From Planctomycetota bacterium (lineage in GTDB: Bacteria; Planctomycetota; Planctomycetia; Pirellulales; Pirellulaceae), in NCBI GenBank assembly GCA_014381825.1, contig JACNKX010000149.1:1-64000 (forward strand): a DNA stretch of 64,000 nucleotides, read 5' to 3'. The position numbers and the translations under genes are program-made. Of the stretch, positions 47,020 through 55,638 are shown one piece after another (within the stretch, counting starts at the first letter, position 1; every line of letters starts with the position of its first letter). Below the pieces are notes generated by a model that worked only from the letters and a program-made list of their open reading frames with translations, searched no databases and had not been told where the DNA came from.

Positions 47020-48384
47020 CTAGAAGCTAAGTAAAAGGCCGATGTCGATCGTTTGCACCCAGAAATCTGTGTCGTTGAAGGTGAACTCTGGATTCGGCCC
47101 GCCGCCCGCCAAGTACGGTCCGTCGAACAGCACGTCTCGGTTGACATTCGTATCGACCTGGTCCCCGGCCAGCGCCACGCGCGTCCAGTACAGAAGCGAG
47201 TAGCCGACCGTGACCGACAAGCAATCCGAAACACAATACGTTGCCTTGATACTGGCTTCTGGCGACCAAACGAGTAGGTCTCGCTGATAGTTTCCGATGT
47301 TAAAAGTCGGGCCGCCGTTTGCAGCTTGATCTTGAGCGAAGAGACCACCACCGGTCGGCACACCATTGACCGTGTTACTGCCGGAGATTGAAACTCGCTG
47401 GTTCATATTTCCAATGCCTACCTTGCCCATCATGTGGACGGTCAATGGCCCATTGTAGAACTCTCCCATTAAGCCGATCGTTCCGGCGTGATATTCGTTT
47501 TCAACGTCGAAGAGGTCGGTTGTGGTGAACGTCGGGTTGCCGCCGATATCGAATCGTTGTAACGCCGTATTCAATTCCAGGTCATCATCGATCCGACTCA
47601 TCTGATATCCGCCAAGTAGATCGATGCGGTAGTCTGTACCTTGATCAAGCAACGTTCGACCAAAAATCTCGCCGCCGAAAATGTCGTTTGAGGCCTTTGC
47701 CCCAACACTTCCTTGAGCATCAATGCCGGGTGTCAATCCACCAGCGTACGCCAGCACCAAGGCATTGTTTAGACCGCCGAGGGCCGCACTTTGATCGACG
47801 AAGGGAACGCCGAGAATTGGGTTTCCGACGGAACTGGCACTGAATTGCGAGTGATCGCCCTCGGTGCCGTAGGCACGTACGACAAGCGCTGATGTTTCAC
47901 AATCATCCAGCCAAAAGCCACCGGTCAACCGACCACCAGCCTTAAGATCCTGGCCCACATCGCCGCCACCGAAGAGTATTGGGGCACCGGGTAGAACACC
48001 AGCGGCGGCAAAAGTTGTCGCGGTTGGATTACCGCCAGTTACTAACGCTGGCAGCCTTCGCCCTTTGTTCCACCATTGAAGGTATTCGACGCCGAAGAAT
48101 GATCGGTTCACCCAACTATCGTGTCGACAGCGTGGGCACTCGCAATCGCCCTTGCAACCGGCGTCGCTGCCTTTGCCCTTGCCGTCGAATTCCTCGGAGT
48201 CTTCGCCGACGTAAGTGGCGTAGCCGGTTTGGCCGGGGGCGGAGTTGTATGCCTCCGTGGCTGCTGCATCGGTATAGACCGGCACCCAGGCATATTGCCC
48301 AAACGATTGTCGCGGCGCAAGTGCGGTTGCCGCGAGGAAGAGAGTCAGAATCGCAAATGTTGATTTCATAGTTACAGCTCGCAT
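47020..48384 (-). CDS. BBP7-family outer-membrane beta-barrel protein
   Basis: The 454-residue product starts MRAVTMKSTFAILTLFLAAT and has a cleavable signal ending near SFGQ; AAGGA lies 11 bases upstream, and a second ATG at 48369 would also keep the signal. After a Gly/Asp-rich linker and a cysteine cluster (CKGDCECPRCRH) the family signature appears: SFFGVEYLQWWNKGRRLPALVT. Repeated amphipathic strands follow (FWLDDCETSALVVRAYG, YRIDLLGGYQMSRID, LTVHMMGKVGIGN), ending with an IDIGLLLSF strand that terminates in the aromatic residue typical of barrels. BBP7 proteins are common in planctomycetes and are predicted outer-membrane porin-like barrels. The role here is unknown. Its gene is convergent with the LEPR cluster and divergent from the SecA-like gene. 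Confidence 0.88.
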   Translation of the reverse strand: MRAVTMKSTFAILTLFLAATALAPRQSFGQYAWVPVYTDAAATEAYNSAPGQTGYATYVGEDSEEFDGKGKGSDAGCKGDCECPRCRHDSWVNRSFFGVEYLQWWNKGRRLPALVTGGNPTATTFAAAGVLPGAPILFGGGDVGQDLKAGGRLTGGFWLDDCETSALVVRAYGTEGDHSQFSASSVGNPILGVPFVDQSAALGGLNNALVLAYAGGLTPGIDAQGSVGAKASNDIFGGEIFGRTLLDQGTDYRIDLLGGYQMSRIDDDLELNTALQRFDIGGNPTFTTTDLFDVENEYHAGTIGLMGEFYNGPLTVHMMGKVGIGNMNQRVSISGSNTVNGVPTGGGLFAQDQAANGGPTFNIGNYQRDLLVWSPEASIKATYCVSDCLSVTVGYSLLYWTRVALAGDQVDTNVNRDVLFDGPYLAGGGPNPEFTFNDTDFWVQTIDIGLLLSF

Positions 48385-48795
48385 GCGGGGAATAATCCTT
48401 CTTAGCCGTAAAGTGTGATCGACCGTCAGTTCCCGGAATTCAAGATAAATCGGTACAGGCGTTAGATCGGACGTAGATTATCCAGTTATCTTTGGTCGCC
48501 CAGTTGTTTGAATGCACCCGTGAAAGTGCGGTAGTTGCGGGTTGTGGGGATTCGTTCGGCTGCCATTCGAATAGATTGGCAGCCCACGTTGCCAGATGCA
48601 TCGCATAAAGTTTTGGAGTTGGTAAGGTAGATATAGAGCGGGCTTTTTGGCTGTTATCCCGATTGCTTGCTACTGTTCCCTGCCGGTTGGCGGGGTCGAA
48701 TCGTTCCCAAGTTCGCTCGTTAGAGATGGACCCTGTGCCTACGGCGCAACGGGCCAACTGGACAAGCCACTTCGTCAGACAGCAGGCACCAACAG
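48385..48795. other. Divergent intergenic region, BBP7 / SecA-like
   Basis: A 411-bp region between the starts of the minus-strand BBP7 gene and the plus-strand SecA-like gene, expected to hold both promoters. I see no clear promoter pair, no RNA gene and no strong hairpin. Confidence 0.5.
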
Positions 48796-50754
48796 ATGAC
48801 GGCAAGCAGAATTCCTAGTGGCAACGCGGCGAAGATGCTTTCATGGCTGGGCGGGCCGGTGCGACGGCGCGTGGCACGCTGGAGCGAGATGCTCGATCAA
48901 GTCAACGCGTTGGAGCCGATAGTTAAGGATGACACCGACCAGCAGCTGCGCAAGCGGAGCCTTTCGGTCCGCTATCGGCTGAAGAGTGGCGAACGCGTTG
49001 CACTGGTGATGCCCGAGGCATTCGCAATTGTGCGCGAGGCGGGGCGACGCGCATTGAATATGCGGCATTTTGACGTGCAAATCCTTGGCGGTGTCGCTCT
49101 GGTGAACGGTTCAATTGCCGAGATGCAGACCGGAGAGGGTAAGACCCTGACCGCCACGCTTCCACTTTATCTGCATGCGCTGGCCGGCAAGGGGGCACAC
49201 CTCGCGACGGTGAACGATTACCTGGCGGCTCGCGATGCAGAGTGGATGCGTCCGTTGTACGAATTGCTCGGCCTATCAGTCGGAGTAATTCAAACGAAAG
49301 ATACGCCCGATGAGCGCCGTGAATCTTACGCGTGCGACATCACGTACGGCACGGCGAAGGAATTCGGGTTTGATTTTCTGCGTGACCGCTTGTTGTTGCG
49401 ACGGCTCGGATTCCGGCAGGAAGATTTTGTGAGCGGGATGAGCGAACATCGTCTCGAAGGCGAGGGCGATAAGCCAGTTCAACGCTCGTCGTATTTCTGT
49501 CTCGTTGACGAAGCAGATAGCATCTTGATCGACGAGGCGCGAACGCCGTTGATCATCGGTTCGCTGGGAGACAAGATTCGCGAGCAAGTCGAAGCGACGT
49601 ACAAGTGGAGTGCGAAGCATGCGCCCAAGTTTGAGGAGGAAGTTACTCACGAAGTTGATGACGACACGAAGAAAGTTGAACTGACGGCTGAAGGACGCCA
49701 ACTCGTTCGCTCCCTGCCCCAACCTGACATTCTGCGTTCAGTCGGATTGATTGATCTGTATCAATACATAGAGCGAGCGATCAAGGTAAATCGCGATTTC
49801 CATCTAGATCGGCAATACGTCGTCCAAGAAGGTGAAATCGTAATCGTTGACGAGTTCACAGGGCGCTTGGCGGAAGGCCGCAAGTGGCGCGACGGGATCC
49901 ATCAAGCTCTCGAAGCGAAAGAGGAGATCGAGGTCACGGTTCCGACCGGACAAGCAGCGCGCATTACGGTGCAGGATCTCTTTTTGCGATACCAGAATCT
50001 TGCTGGCATGACCGGTACCGCGCGCAGTTCAGCTCGCGAAGTGTTGAAAATCTATCGGACGCGTGTTATCCCGATGCCAACGAATAAACCACCCCAACGG
50101 ACCGTGCTGCCCGATCGCGTCTTCCGTGATACGGAAGAGAAATTTCGTGCCATCGTTGGAGAAGTCCAGGATGTCAACACTGCGGGCCGACCAGTGCTGA
50201 TCGGCACTCGCTCGATCGACAAGTCTGAACTGCTCTCGTCGATGTTGACTGAGGCCGAACTGGTTCATCAGGTTCTCAACGCAAATGAAGTTGAGCGTGA
50301 AGCGGACATCGTGGCGCAGGCCGGACAGAATGGCAAGATCACGGTCGCTACGAACATGGCCGGACGTGGTACGGACATCAAGCTGGGCGACGGCGTTGCG
50401 GAACTGGGTGGGTTGCACGTAATTTGCACGGAGCTGCATGACTCGGCTCGCATCGATCGGCAGCTAGTTGGTCGTTGCGGTCGGCAGGGCGATCCAGGTA
50501 CCGTGCGCCAGTATCTCGCGCTCGACGACGAGATTTTGCTGAGTGGTCTCGGGCCTGACCGGGCAAAGAGCATCAAGCAGCTTGGTGAGGCCGGGGGTAA
50601 TCTCGATCAGTATGCCCGCCTACCGCGCCGGGCGCAGCGGAAGGTTGAGAAGAATCACTTCCGAGATCGAATGATTCTTCTTCACCACGAGAAGGAACGA
50701 AAGAAGGTGCAGCGTGAGATGGGCCAAGATCCATTTCTAGATACGCCGGACTGA
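48796..50754 (+). CDS. Short SecA-like translocase ATPase
   Basis: The 652-residue protein matches SecA over its motor: Walker A MQTGEGKT at residues 110-117, LATVNDYLAARDAEWM, the Walker B/DEAD box DEADSILIDEARTPL from residue 238, a preprotein cross-linking-type domain (about 210-360), IVDEFTGRLAEGRKW, NLAGMTGTA, TNMAGRGTDIKLG and the arginine-finger motif QLVGRCGRQGDPG. The sequence stops about 50 residues after QRKVEKNHF, so the helical wing, the two-helix finger region and the zinc-binding tail of a usual 800-950-residue SecA are missing. It is therefore unlikely to be the housekeeping SecA. It sits beside GAF, HlyD and M50 genes, suggesting a dedicated export motor (inference). The ribosome site is weak. 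Confidence 0.88.
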   Translation: MTASRIPSGNAAKMLSWLGGPVRRRVARWSEMLDQVNALEPIVKDDTDQQLRKRSLSVRYRLKSGERVALVMPEAFAIVREAGRRALNMRHFDVQILGGVALVNGSIAEMQTGEGKTLTATLPLYLHALAGKGAHLATVNDYLAARDAEWMRPLYELLGLSVGVIQTKDTPDERRESYACDITYGTAKEFGFDFLRDRLLLRRLGFRQEDFVSGMSEHRLEGEGDKPVQRSSYFCLVDEADSILIDEARTPLIIGSLGDKIREQVEATYKWSAKHAPKFEEEVTHEVDDDTKKVELTAEGRQLVRSLPQPDILRSVGLIDLYQYIERAIKVNRDFHLDRQYVVQEGEIVIVDEFTGRLAEGRKWRDGIHQALEAKEEIEVTVPTGQAARITVQDLFLRYQNLAGMTGTARSSAREVLKIYRTRVIPMPTNKPPQRTVLPDRVFRDTEEKFRAIVGEVQDVNTAGRPVLIGTRSIDKSELLSSMLTEAELVHQVLNANEVEREADIVAQAGQNGKITVATNMAGRGTDIKLGDGVAELGGLHVICTELHDSARIDRQLVGRCGRQGDPGTVRQYLALDDEILLSGLGPDRAKSIKQLGEAGGNLDQYARLPRRAQRKVEKNHFRDRMILLHHEKERKKVQREMGQDPFLDTPD

Positions 50755-50763
50755 GGCAGGGAT

Positions 50764-50801
50764 AAGAGAGTTGAGCAGTCCTGACCTCCGACAGCTCTCT
50801 T
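50764..50801. terminator. Hairpin between convergent genes
   Basis: AAGAGAGTTG (50764-50773) pairs with CAGCTCTCTT (50792-50801), one G-T wobble, around an 18-base loop. It lies between the ends of the SecA-like gene and the minus-strand GAF gene. It lacks a good T-tract, so this is a candidate only. Confidence 0.35.
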
Positions 50802-50815
50802 CTGGCCCTCGCTCC

Positions 50816-51742
50816 CTACACCGATCGCCTTCGCGGCGGTTTGGGAACCAATCTTACGCGAGGAAACGTCGATGGGCCGCCGTGAAACGTGCGACCAGTT
50901 TCGAGGTAGTGGTCGTACAGAAAGACGCCCGTTTTTGAATTGCCCGCAGACTGACAACGCAGGATTGACGGTGCGCCGCATTCCGCACATGCGATTCGCA
51001 GCCCGTTCTCTTCGAGCAGTTCATGCACTCCACGCATGAAAGTCTGGTTGTTTCGAAGAGAGCCGAAACTCATCCCGACATAATTGTTCAAGGTCACTTC
51101 AAGCGACCGGCGAATTGCTTCTTTGTAACCTTCGATTTCAGCTTTCGTTGCCGCCAGATTTACCAACGCCGGCTGGAGCGGCGCTGCGCTGCCAAGGAAT
51201 CTTAGCTCGACGCCTTGGCACAAATAACGCACAAGGTGGTCGAGCCACATTGCGTAACAATTGCGTTCGTCAACGGTCTTGCCTCGTCGCGGCGTGGGCC
51301 CGAGGTACAACTCGACGATTCCAAGTTGCTTCCCTCCGTCCTCGATTGGTGCGACGACGACGAACGAGTCTGTCGGATTAGCGACTCCGGAATCGGATGC
51401 CGGAGCCGAAAACGGTTTAACGACGAAGGCTTTGTTCTGCGACATCGCATAGCCGAGGAGTTCTAGATGAGCGTGCTCATGCCCGTTATTCATGCCAAGT
51501 CGCTCGAAACCAACCGACGATTTCAGTGACAGCGGTCCATCATTGGGGCCCCGAAACCAAATCGCTCCGGCCGTCGCCGCGTATAACCGGTGGCAGTGTT
51601 CCAAAAAGTCGTCCAAAAATTTCTGCAAGTCCGTCGCTGCGCCCGGCAGCTGGCGGATAGCTTCATAATCGCTCCGAAACGCTTGCCGATGAGATGGAGC
51701 GATCCGGTTGAGTAGTTCGTTGAGTATCGCGGTGTCTGCCAT
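50816..51742 (-). CDS. GAF-like domain protein with C-terminal cysteine motif
   Basis: I start at the ATG at 51742; a GTG at 51751 is possible. The 308-residue soluble protein has a GAF-like segment at about 35-185 (ATAGAIWFRG ... NPTDSFVVVAPIEDGGKQLGIVELYLGP). This closely parallels the first GAF domain of the plus-strand gene at 52506 (AVGGAIWLVE ... NPTRYLIVLSPLRNDGQVEGIIEIF). A helical middle region follows, then a possible half zinc ribbon (IACAECGAPSILRC) and a basic Pro/Arg end. Twenty-nine bases separate it from the upstream LEPR mini-protein gene, so the two probably form one transcript. A sensory or adaptor role is likely; no ligand is evident. Confidence 0.72.
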   Translation of the reverse strand: MADTAILNELLNRIAPSHRQAFRSDYEAIRQLPGAATDLQKFLDDFLEHCHRLYAATAGAIWFRGPNDGPLSLKSSVGFERLGMNNGHEHAHLELLGYAMSQNKAFVVKPFSAPASDSGVANPTDSFVVVAPIEDGGKQLGIVELYLGPTPRRGKTVDERNCYAMWLDHLVRYLCQGVELRFLGSAAPLQPALVNLAATKAEIEGYKEAIRRSLEVTLNNYVGMSFGSLRNNQTFMRGVHELLEENGLRIACAECGAPSILRCQSAGNSKTGVFLYDHYLETGRTFHGGPSTFPRVRLVPKPPRRRSV

Positions 51743-51771
51743 AGATCTCACTATAATTCGCTTCCGCTCTC

Positions 51772-52104
51772 TTAAAAGCTGAGAATTAGCAATCCGTTCT
51801 GAGTTGTTGCGACCCTACTCATCATCTCATCGGCGGCTTCGCACTCTGCGGCCGTCGGCGGCGTCGCGGGACGGTTTACCCGCTCGTTCGACGTTGTGTT
51901 TTCTTCGATGAAACGCAGCAACTGCTCTGTTCCGTACTGGTGTTGTTTGGCTGCCGACGAGTGTATCAAGACGGGATTGGCTGTTCCGTCAGGTAGCATC
52001 GCATCCGCTGCTCCCATCGGAAGCACGAGCAGAACCGAACTGGGCGCGGCCTTTTGCTCGAGTTGTTCGAATCCGAGCGGTCGATGGCGGTGGTTGCTCT
52101 TCAT
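51772..52104 (-). CDS. Small LEPR-motif protein
   Basis: The start is set at the ATG at 52104 (110 residues) because AGGAG lies 7 bases upstream; the frame is open further to 52203 but those codons lack a ribosome site. The N-terminus MKSNHRHRPLGFEQLEQKAAPSS is a divergent form of the LEPR-type motif found in the giant proteins (basic stretch, then FE-x-LE-x-K), followed by a hydrophobic strand VLLVLPMG. The remainder is polar, rich in Asn, Thr and Glu, and ends NGLLILSF. No domain is recognised. Its position among the SecA-like, GAF and HlyD genes suggests a small exported substrate or component of the same machinery (inference). It is divergent from the GAF/lipoyl gene. Confidence 0.65.
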   Translation of the reverse strand: MKSNHRHRPLGFEQLEQKAAPSSVLLVLPMGAADAMLPDGTANPVLIHSSAAKQHQYGTEQLLRFIEENTTSNERVNRPATPPTAAECEAADEMMSRVATTQNGLLILSF

Positions 52105-52505
52105 GCGGTAGCTCCTACTGCGCATTGAACCGGGATTCGAGAAATCCGTCGAGGAATTGGCGATCTGAGGACTCTTGGGGATCGTTTCCCAGCCGTGAAA
52201 CAAATTCCTTGACGCAATTCATGTTTATACTTAAAGTATGAGTTAATGGTTATACGTTAAGTATGAACGGTAGCGATTGAAGTGGCAAGTCAATTCGAGG
52301 AACGGAACGTGGGTGCTCGAATAATCGACAGAAACGCTAAATTCTCAGCGATTTCGCAAGAATACTCGCAGCTATCGTCCGTAAATTGTTGTGTCATCAC
52401 GCGGCACAAATACAGTGGAATCCATGAGGTGTGGGGCAAGTCTATCGCACCGCAGCAGGTCAATTTCCCTCTGTGTCACTTTTCTCTGGCAGGATCACGG
52501 TAGCT
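52105..52505. other. Divergent control region, LEPR mini-protein / GAF-HlyD gene
   Basis: A 401-bp region without a credible gene. It contains the duplicated palindrome at 52227-52264 and AT-rich sequence around it. TTGACG at 52209-52214 has a TATACT only 11 bases later, too close for a standard promoter. The plus-strand gene has AGGA 11 bases before its ATG. Confidence 0.5.
52227..52264. promoter_or_regulatory. Pair of similar palindromes, candidate operator
   Basis: ATACTTAAAGTAT (52227-52239) is a perfect 6-1-6 palindrome. A near copy, ATACGTTAAGTAT (52252-52264), begins 25 bases later; including flanks, 15 of 17 bases match. The pair lies between divergently transcribed genes, which fits a dimeric repressor or activator site. 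The regulator is unknown. Confidence 0.5.
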
Positions 52506-54563
52506 ATGTCTTCTGAACAGTCGTCTGTCAATGCCGAAACGATCGAGCAGACCAAGCAGCAGATTCGCAGCTTGGTGAGTGAGATCTCGCAACTCTCAAA
52601 AAGCGATATTGGTGCCGAAGAGTACTATGCCGCCTTTCTGCAGCGAGTCGTCTCGGCACTTGCTGCCGTGGGCGGAGCCATCTGGTTGGTCGAGGAAGGG
52701 CGTCGACTCCAATTGGCCTATCAAATCAATCTCAGTCAAACGCTGCTCGATTCGTCATCGGACGATGCAAGTCGGCATCTGCGGTTACTGAACCAAGTTA
52801 TCAACAGCGGTGAAGGCAACCTGTTCCCGCCGCTCTCGGGTTCTGTCGAGGAGGACGCTGGCGGCAATCCAACACGTTACTTGATTGTCCTTTCGCCTCT
52901 CCGCAACGATGGTCAAGTCGAAGGCATTATTGAGATTTTCCAGCGACCGGATTCGCCCCCTGCAACGCAACGTGGCTATCTGCGGTTCATGGAGCAGATG
53001 TCCGAGTTGGCGGGCGAATGGCTGAAAACCCAGAAGCTGCGACAGTTCAGCGACAAGACTTCACTTTGGGCTCAGGCTGATCAGTTCTCGCGACAGATTC
53101 ACGAGAGCCTGGAACTTCGCGAAACGGCTTACGCCGTGGCGAACGAAGGCCGGCGTTTAATTGGGTGTGATCGAGTCAGCGTCGCTATCAATCGCGGCCG
53201 CAAGTGTTACGTCGAAGCGGTCAGTGGCCAAGACACGATGGAGAATCGATCGAACATTGTTGCGGCACTGAGCAACTTGGCAACCAAAGTTGTCGCGACC
53301 GGTGAACCACTTTGGTACGAAGGCTCGACCGAGGATTTACCACCGCAGATCGAAGACGCAATCGAGCACTACGTTGACGAGTCGTACGCCAAGTCACTGA
53401 CCGTTCTGCCGTTGCGTCGGCCAGTCAGCGTTGACGCGGGACATCAGGCTTCGACCGGGCACGTCAATCGTGATACGGACAATCTAGGTGAAGTGATTGG
53501 CGCATTGATCATCGAACAAATCGAAACTGAGCTGCCTCGAAATATCGTGGCCCCGCGCATGGATTTGGTTTACGAGCACAGTGCCCTTGCGTTAACGAAC
53601 TCGATGGATCACAGCAACCTATTCCTGATGCCGCTGTGGCGGACCTTAGGAAAGGCGGCTTGGGTCGTACGGGCTCGGACACTGCCAAAAACGTTGACAA
53701 TCGCTGGTTTGATATTGCTCACATTTTGCATCCTTACGTTCGTGAAGAAGGACTTCTATTTGAAGGCGAAGGGGGCCTTGCAACCTTCCGTCAAGCAAGA
53801 TGTGTTTGTCGCCGTTTCTGGAATCGTGACGAAGGTACATGTCAAGGATCAGGATCCAGTCGAAGCAGGCGACCCGATCGTGACGTTGCAGAATACGGAC
53901 TTGGAGGTCCAACTGCAGGAAGTTCTCGGTCAAATTCAGACGACTCACGAGCAGTTGCTTTCGGCGATCGACTCGAAGTCTAGCAGAGGGAGTACGAATC
54001 TGACGGAGGACGAAAAGGTTCGTTTGGGTGGCCAGATCCGTGAATTGAAAGCTCGCATCGAAAGCCTTGAGAGGCAGCGTGGATTACTACTCAAGAAAAA
54101 CGAATTGCTCAAAATCAGGGCACCGATGAGCGGTCAAGTAATGCTCTCTTGGGACATCGAAGAGTCGATGATGAATCGAACGGTCGAACCGGGCCAGGTT
54201 TTAATGACCATCGCCGATCCGTCCGGTGAATGGGAGTTGGAACTGTTCATGAAGGAAACTCGCTCCGGAAAAGTTGACGTCGCTCGCCATGACCTTAAAC
54301 AAGACCTCGAAGTTAAATATGTCTTGGCCACGGATCCCGGAGTCGAGCGAGAGGGCACCGTCGCAGGCGTTGAAGACATCACACAAATGCACGACGAGGA
54401 AGGGCATACCGTCCGAATTCGTGTTGGGATCGATCAATCAGATATCACCCATCCTCGACCAGGAACGACCGTTCGAGGCAAAGTACTCTGCGGACGTGCC
54501 GCGATCGGCTACACGTGGTTCCACGAAGCCTTCGAATGGGTGCAAGCCAACATTCTCTTCTAG
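52506..54563 (+). CDS. GAF-domain membrane-fusion protein (HlyD-like lipoyl adaptor)
   Basis: The ATG at 52506 (685 residues) is chosen over the upstream in-frame GTG at 52431 because of AGGA upstream and the polar MSSEQSSVNAETIEQ start. Two GAF-like regions (about 45-190 and 210-365) precede one membrane helix at about 397-413 (LTIAGLILLTFCILTF). After that come HlyD features: a lipoyl half (AVSGIVTKVHVKDQDPVEAGDPIVTL), a coiled-coil hairpin (LGGQIRELKARIESLERQRGL), the second lipoyl half (IRAPMSGQVML) and a beta barrel. Cytoplasmic GAF sensing joined to a periplasmic adaptor is unusual. The adaptor would bridge an inner-membrane exporter to the envelope. It is first of three tandem adaptor genes. 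Confidence 0.85.
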   Translation: MSSEQSSVNAETIEQTKQQIRSLVSEISQLSKSDIGAEEYYAAFLQRVVSALAAVGGAIWLVEEGRRLQLAYQINLSQTLLDSSSDDASRHLRLLNQVINSGEGNLFPPLSGSVEEDAGGNPTRYLIVLSPLRNDGQVEGIIEIFQRPDSPPATQRGYLRFMEQMSELAGEWLKTQKLRQFSDKTSLWAQADQFSRQIHESLELRETAYAVANEGRRLIGCDRVSVAINRGRKCYVEAVSGQDTMENRSNIVAALSNLATKVVATGEPLWYEGSTEDLPPQIEDAIEHYVDESYAKSLTVLPLRRPVSVDAGHQASTGHVNRDTDNLGEVIGALIIEQIETELPRNIVAPRMDLVYEHSALALTNSMDHSNLFLMPLWRTLGKAAWVVRARTLPKTLTIAGLILLTFCILTFVKKDFYLKAKGALQPSVKQDVFVAVSGIVTKVHVKDQDPVEAGDPIVTLQNTDLEVQLQEVLGQIQTTHEQLLSAIDSKSSRGSTNLTEDEKVRLGGQIRELKARIESLERQRGLLLKKNELLKIRAPMSGQVMLSWDIEESMMNRTVEPGQVLMTIADPSGEWELELFMKETRSGKVDVARHDLKQDLEVKYVLATDPGVEREGTVAGVEDITQMHDEEGHTVRIRVGIDQSDITHPRPGTTVRGKVLCGRAAIGYTWFHEAFEWVQANILF

Positions 54564-54624
54564 TTCACAAGATCTCATTGAGAATAGACAACGCCTTTAA
54601 CGAGACTGACAGGAGTCGATAACC

Positions 54625-55557
54625 ATGCGGACGAAACTTAACGTATTCATCGCCGTGCTATTGGTTGCTCAGGCAGCGGCTGCGCAAACAGGCAGCGACC
54701 GGTTGCCGGTTGCAACGAAAGGACTGACACTATCTGATTGCCTCGTTTCCGCCAAAGACCATCTTCAGATCCCAGCTCAACAGGCTGGAGTCATCCTCCG
54801 TCTGGAGACAGAAGATGGGCTGACGGTGGAAGAGGGTTTCATCGTAAGTGCCGGTCAACTGATCGGAAAGCTCGATGATGAAGATCCCGCCGCACGTCGC
54901 GATGCCGCAATTCTCGATCATCAAGTGGCGATCGCCGAACATCTCAAATCACAATCTAACGTGAAAGCGGCGATTGCGACGGAGGGTGTGGCGAAGGCCG
55001 AGTTGGAAGAATCGCTTGACATTAATTCACGCTCTGCCAATGCGATTCCCGATACGCAGGTTCGCCGACAAGAGCTGACGGTTATGCGATCCGCCATGGA
55101 GAAGGATGTTGCAGACCGAGATGTCGAAGTTGCAGGACTAACGGCTGATCGGAGTCAGGCTCAGGTGACAGTCGCCGAGATTATTCTAAAGAAACATCGA
55201 ATCGTGTCGCCTCTGGATGGCATCGTGGTTCAGCTCTATCGCAAACCAGGCGAGTGGGTTAGCCCGGGCGAACCCGTGGCGCGAATCGTTCGCATGGACA
55301 CGCTGCGTGTTGAAGGCTTTGTCGATGCGGACCGCTACTTGCCAGAGGACGTCGAAGGCCGCGAAGTGACGGTGATCATCCGTCGTCCGAATCGTGAGCC
55401 CGAAGAGTTCAAGAGCACGATCAGCTTTGCGAGTCCGATCATCGAAGCTAGCGGCGACTACCGAGTTTGGGCTGAAGTCGAAAACCGCGCTTCCAAAGGC
55501 AAGCATTGGGTACTCCGTCCCGGCATGTCAGCCGAGATGCGAATCGACCTCCCGTAG
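54625..55557 (+). CDS. Periplasmic HlyD/RND-type adaptor
   Basis: The 310-residue protein has AGGAG 9 bases before the ATG and a signal peptide (MRTKLNVFIAVLLVAQAAAAQ). The mature protein begins with a lipoyl-like half (AGVILRLETEDGLTVEEGFIVSAGQLIGKLDD), then a long helical hairpin (about 95-185, with Ala/Glu-rich heptads), the second half (IVSPLDGIVVQLYRKPGEWVSPGEPVARIV), and a barrel domain ending PGMSAEMRID. Such adaptors link an inner-membrane pump to an outer-membrane channel; no pump or TolC-like gene is in view. It lies 61 bp after the GAF adaptor and 81 bp before the M50 fusion, clearly one operon. Confidence 0.86.
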   Translation: MRTKLNVFIAVLLVAQAAAAQTGSDRLPVATKGLTLSDCLVSAKDHLQIPAQQAGVILRLETEDGLTVEEGFIVSAGQLIGKLDDEDPAARRDAAILDHQVAIAEHLKSQSNVKAAIATEGVAKAELEESLDINSRSANAIPDTQVRRQELTVMRSAMEKDVADRDVEVAGLTADRSQAQVTVAEIILKKHRIVSPLDGIVVQLYRKPGEWVSPGEPVARIVRMDTLRVEGFVDADRYLPEDVEGREVTVIIRRPNREPEEFKSTISFASPIIEASGDYRVWAEVENRASKGKHWVLRPGMSAEMRIDLP

Positions 55558-55638
55558 AGTCACGCCAATGTAGGGTGACGGCGTAAGCCGCACCACTTGC
55601 TCAATAGAAACTCAAAACTCCATCTCTAATTTTCAACT

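Noticed and set aside
52209-52231. TTGACG...TATACT as a promoter
   Set aside because: The spacing is 11 bases rather than 16-18.
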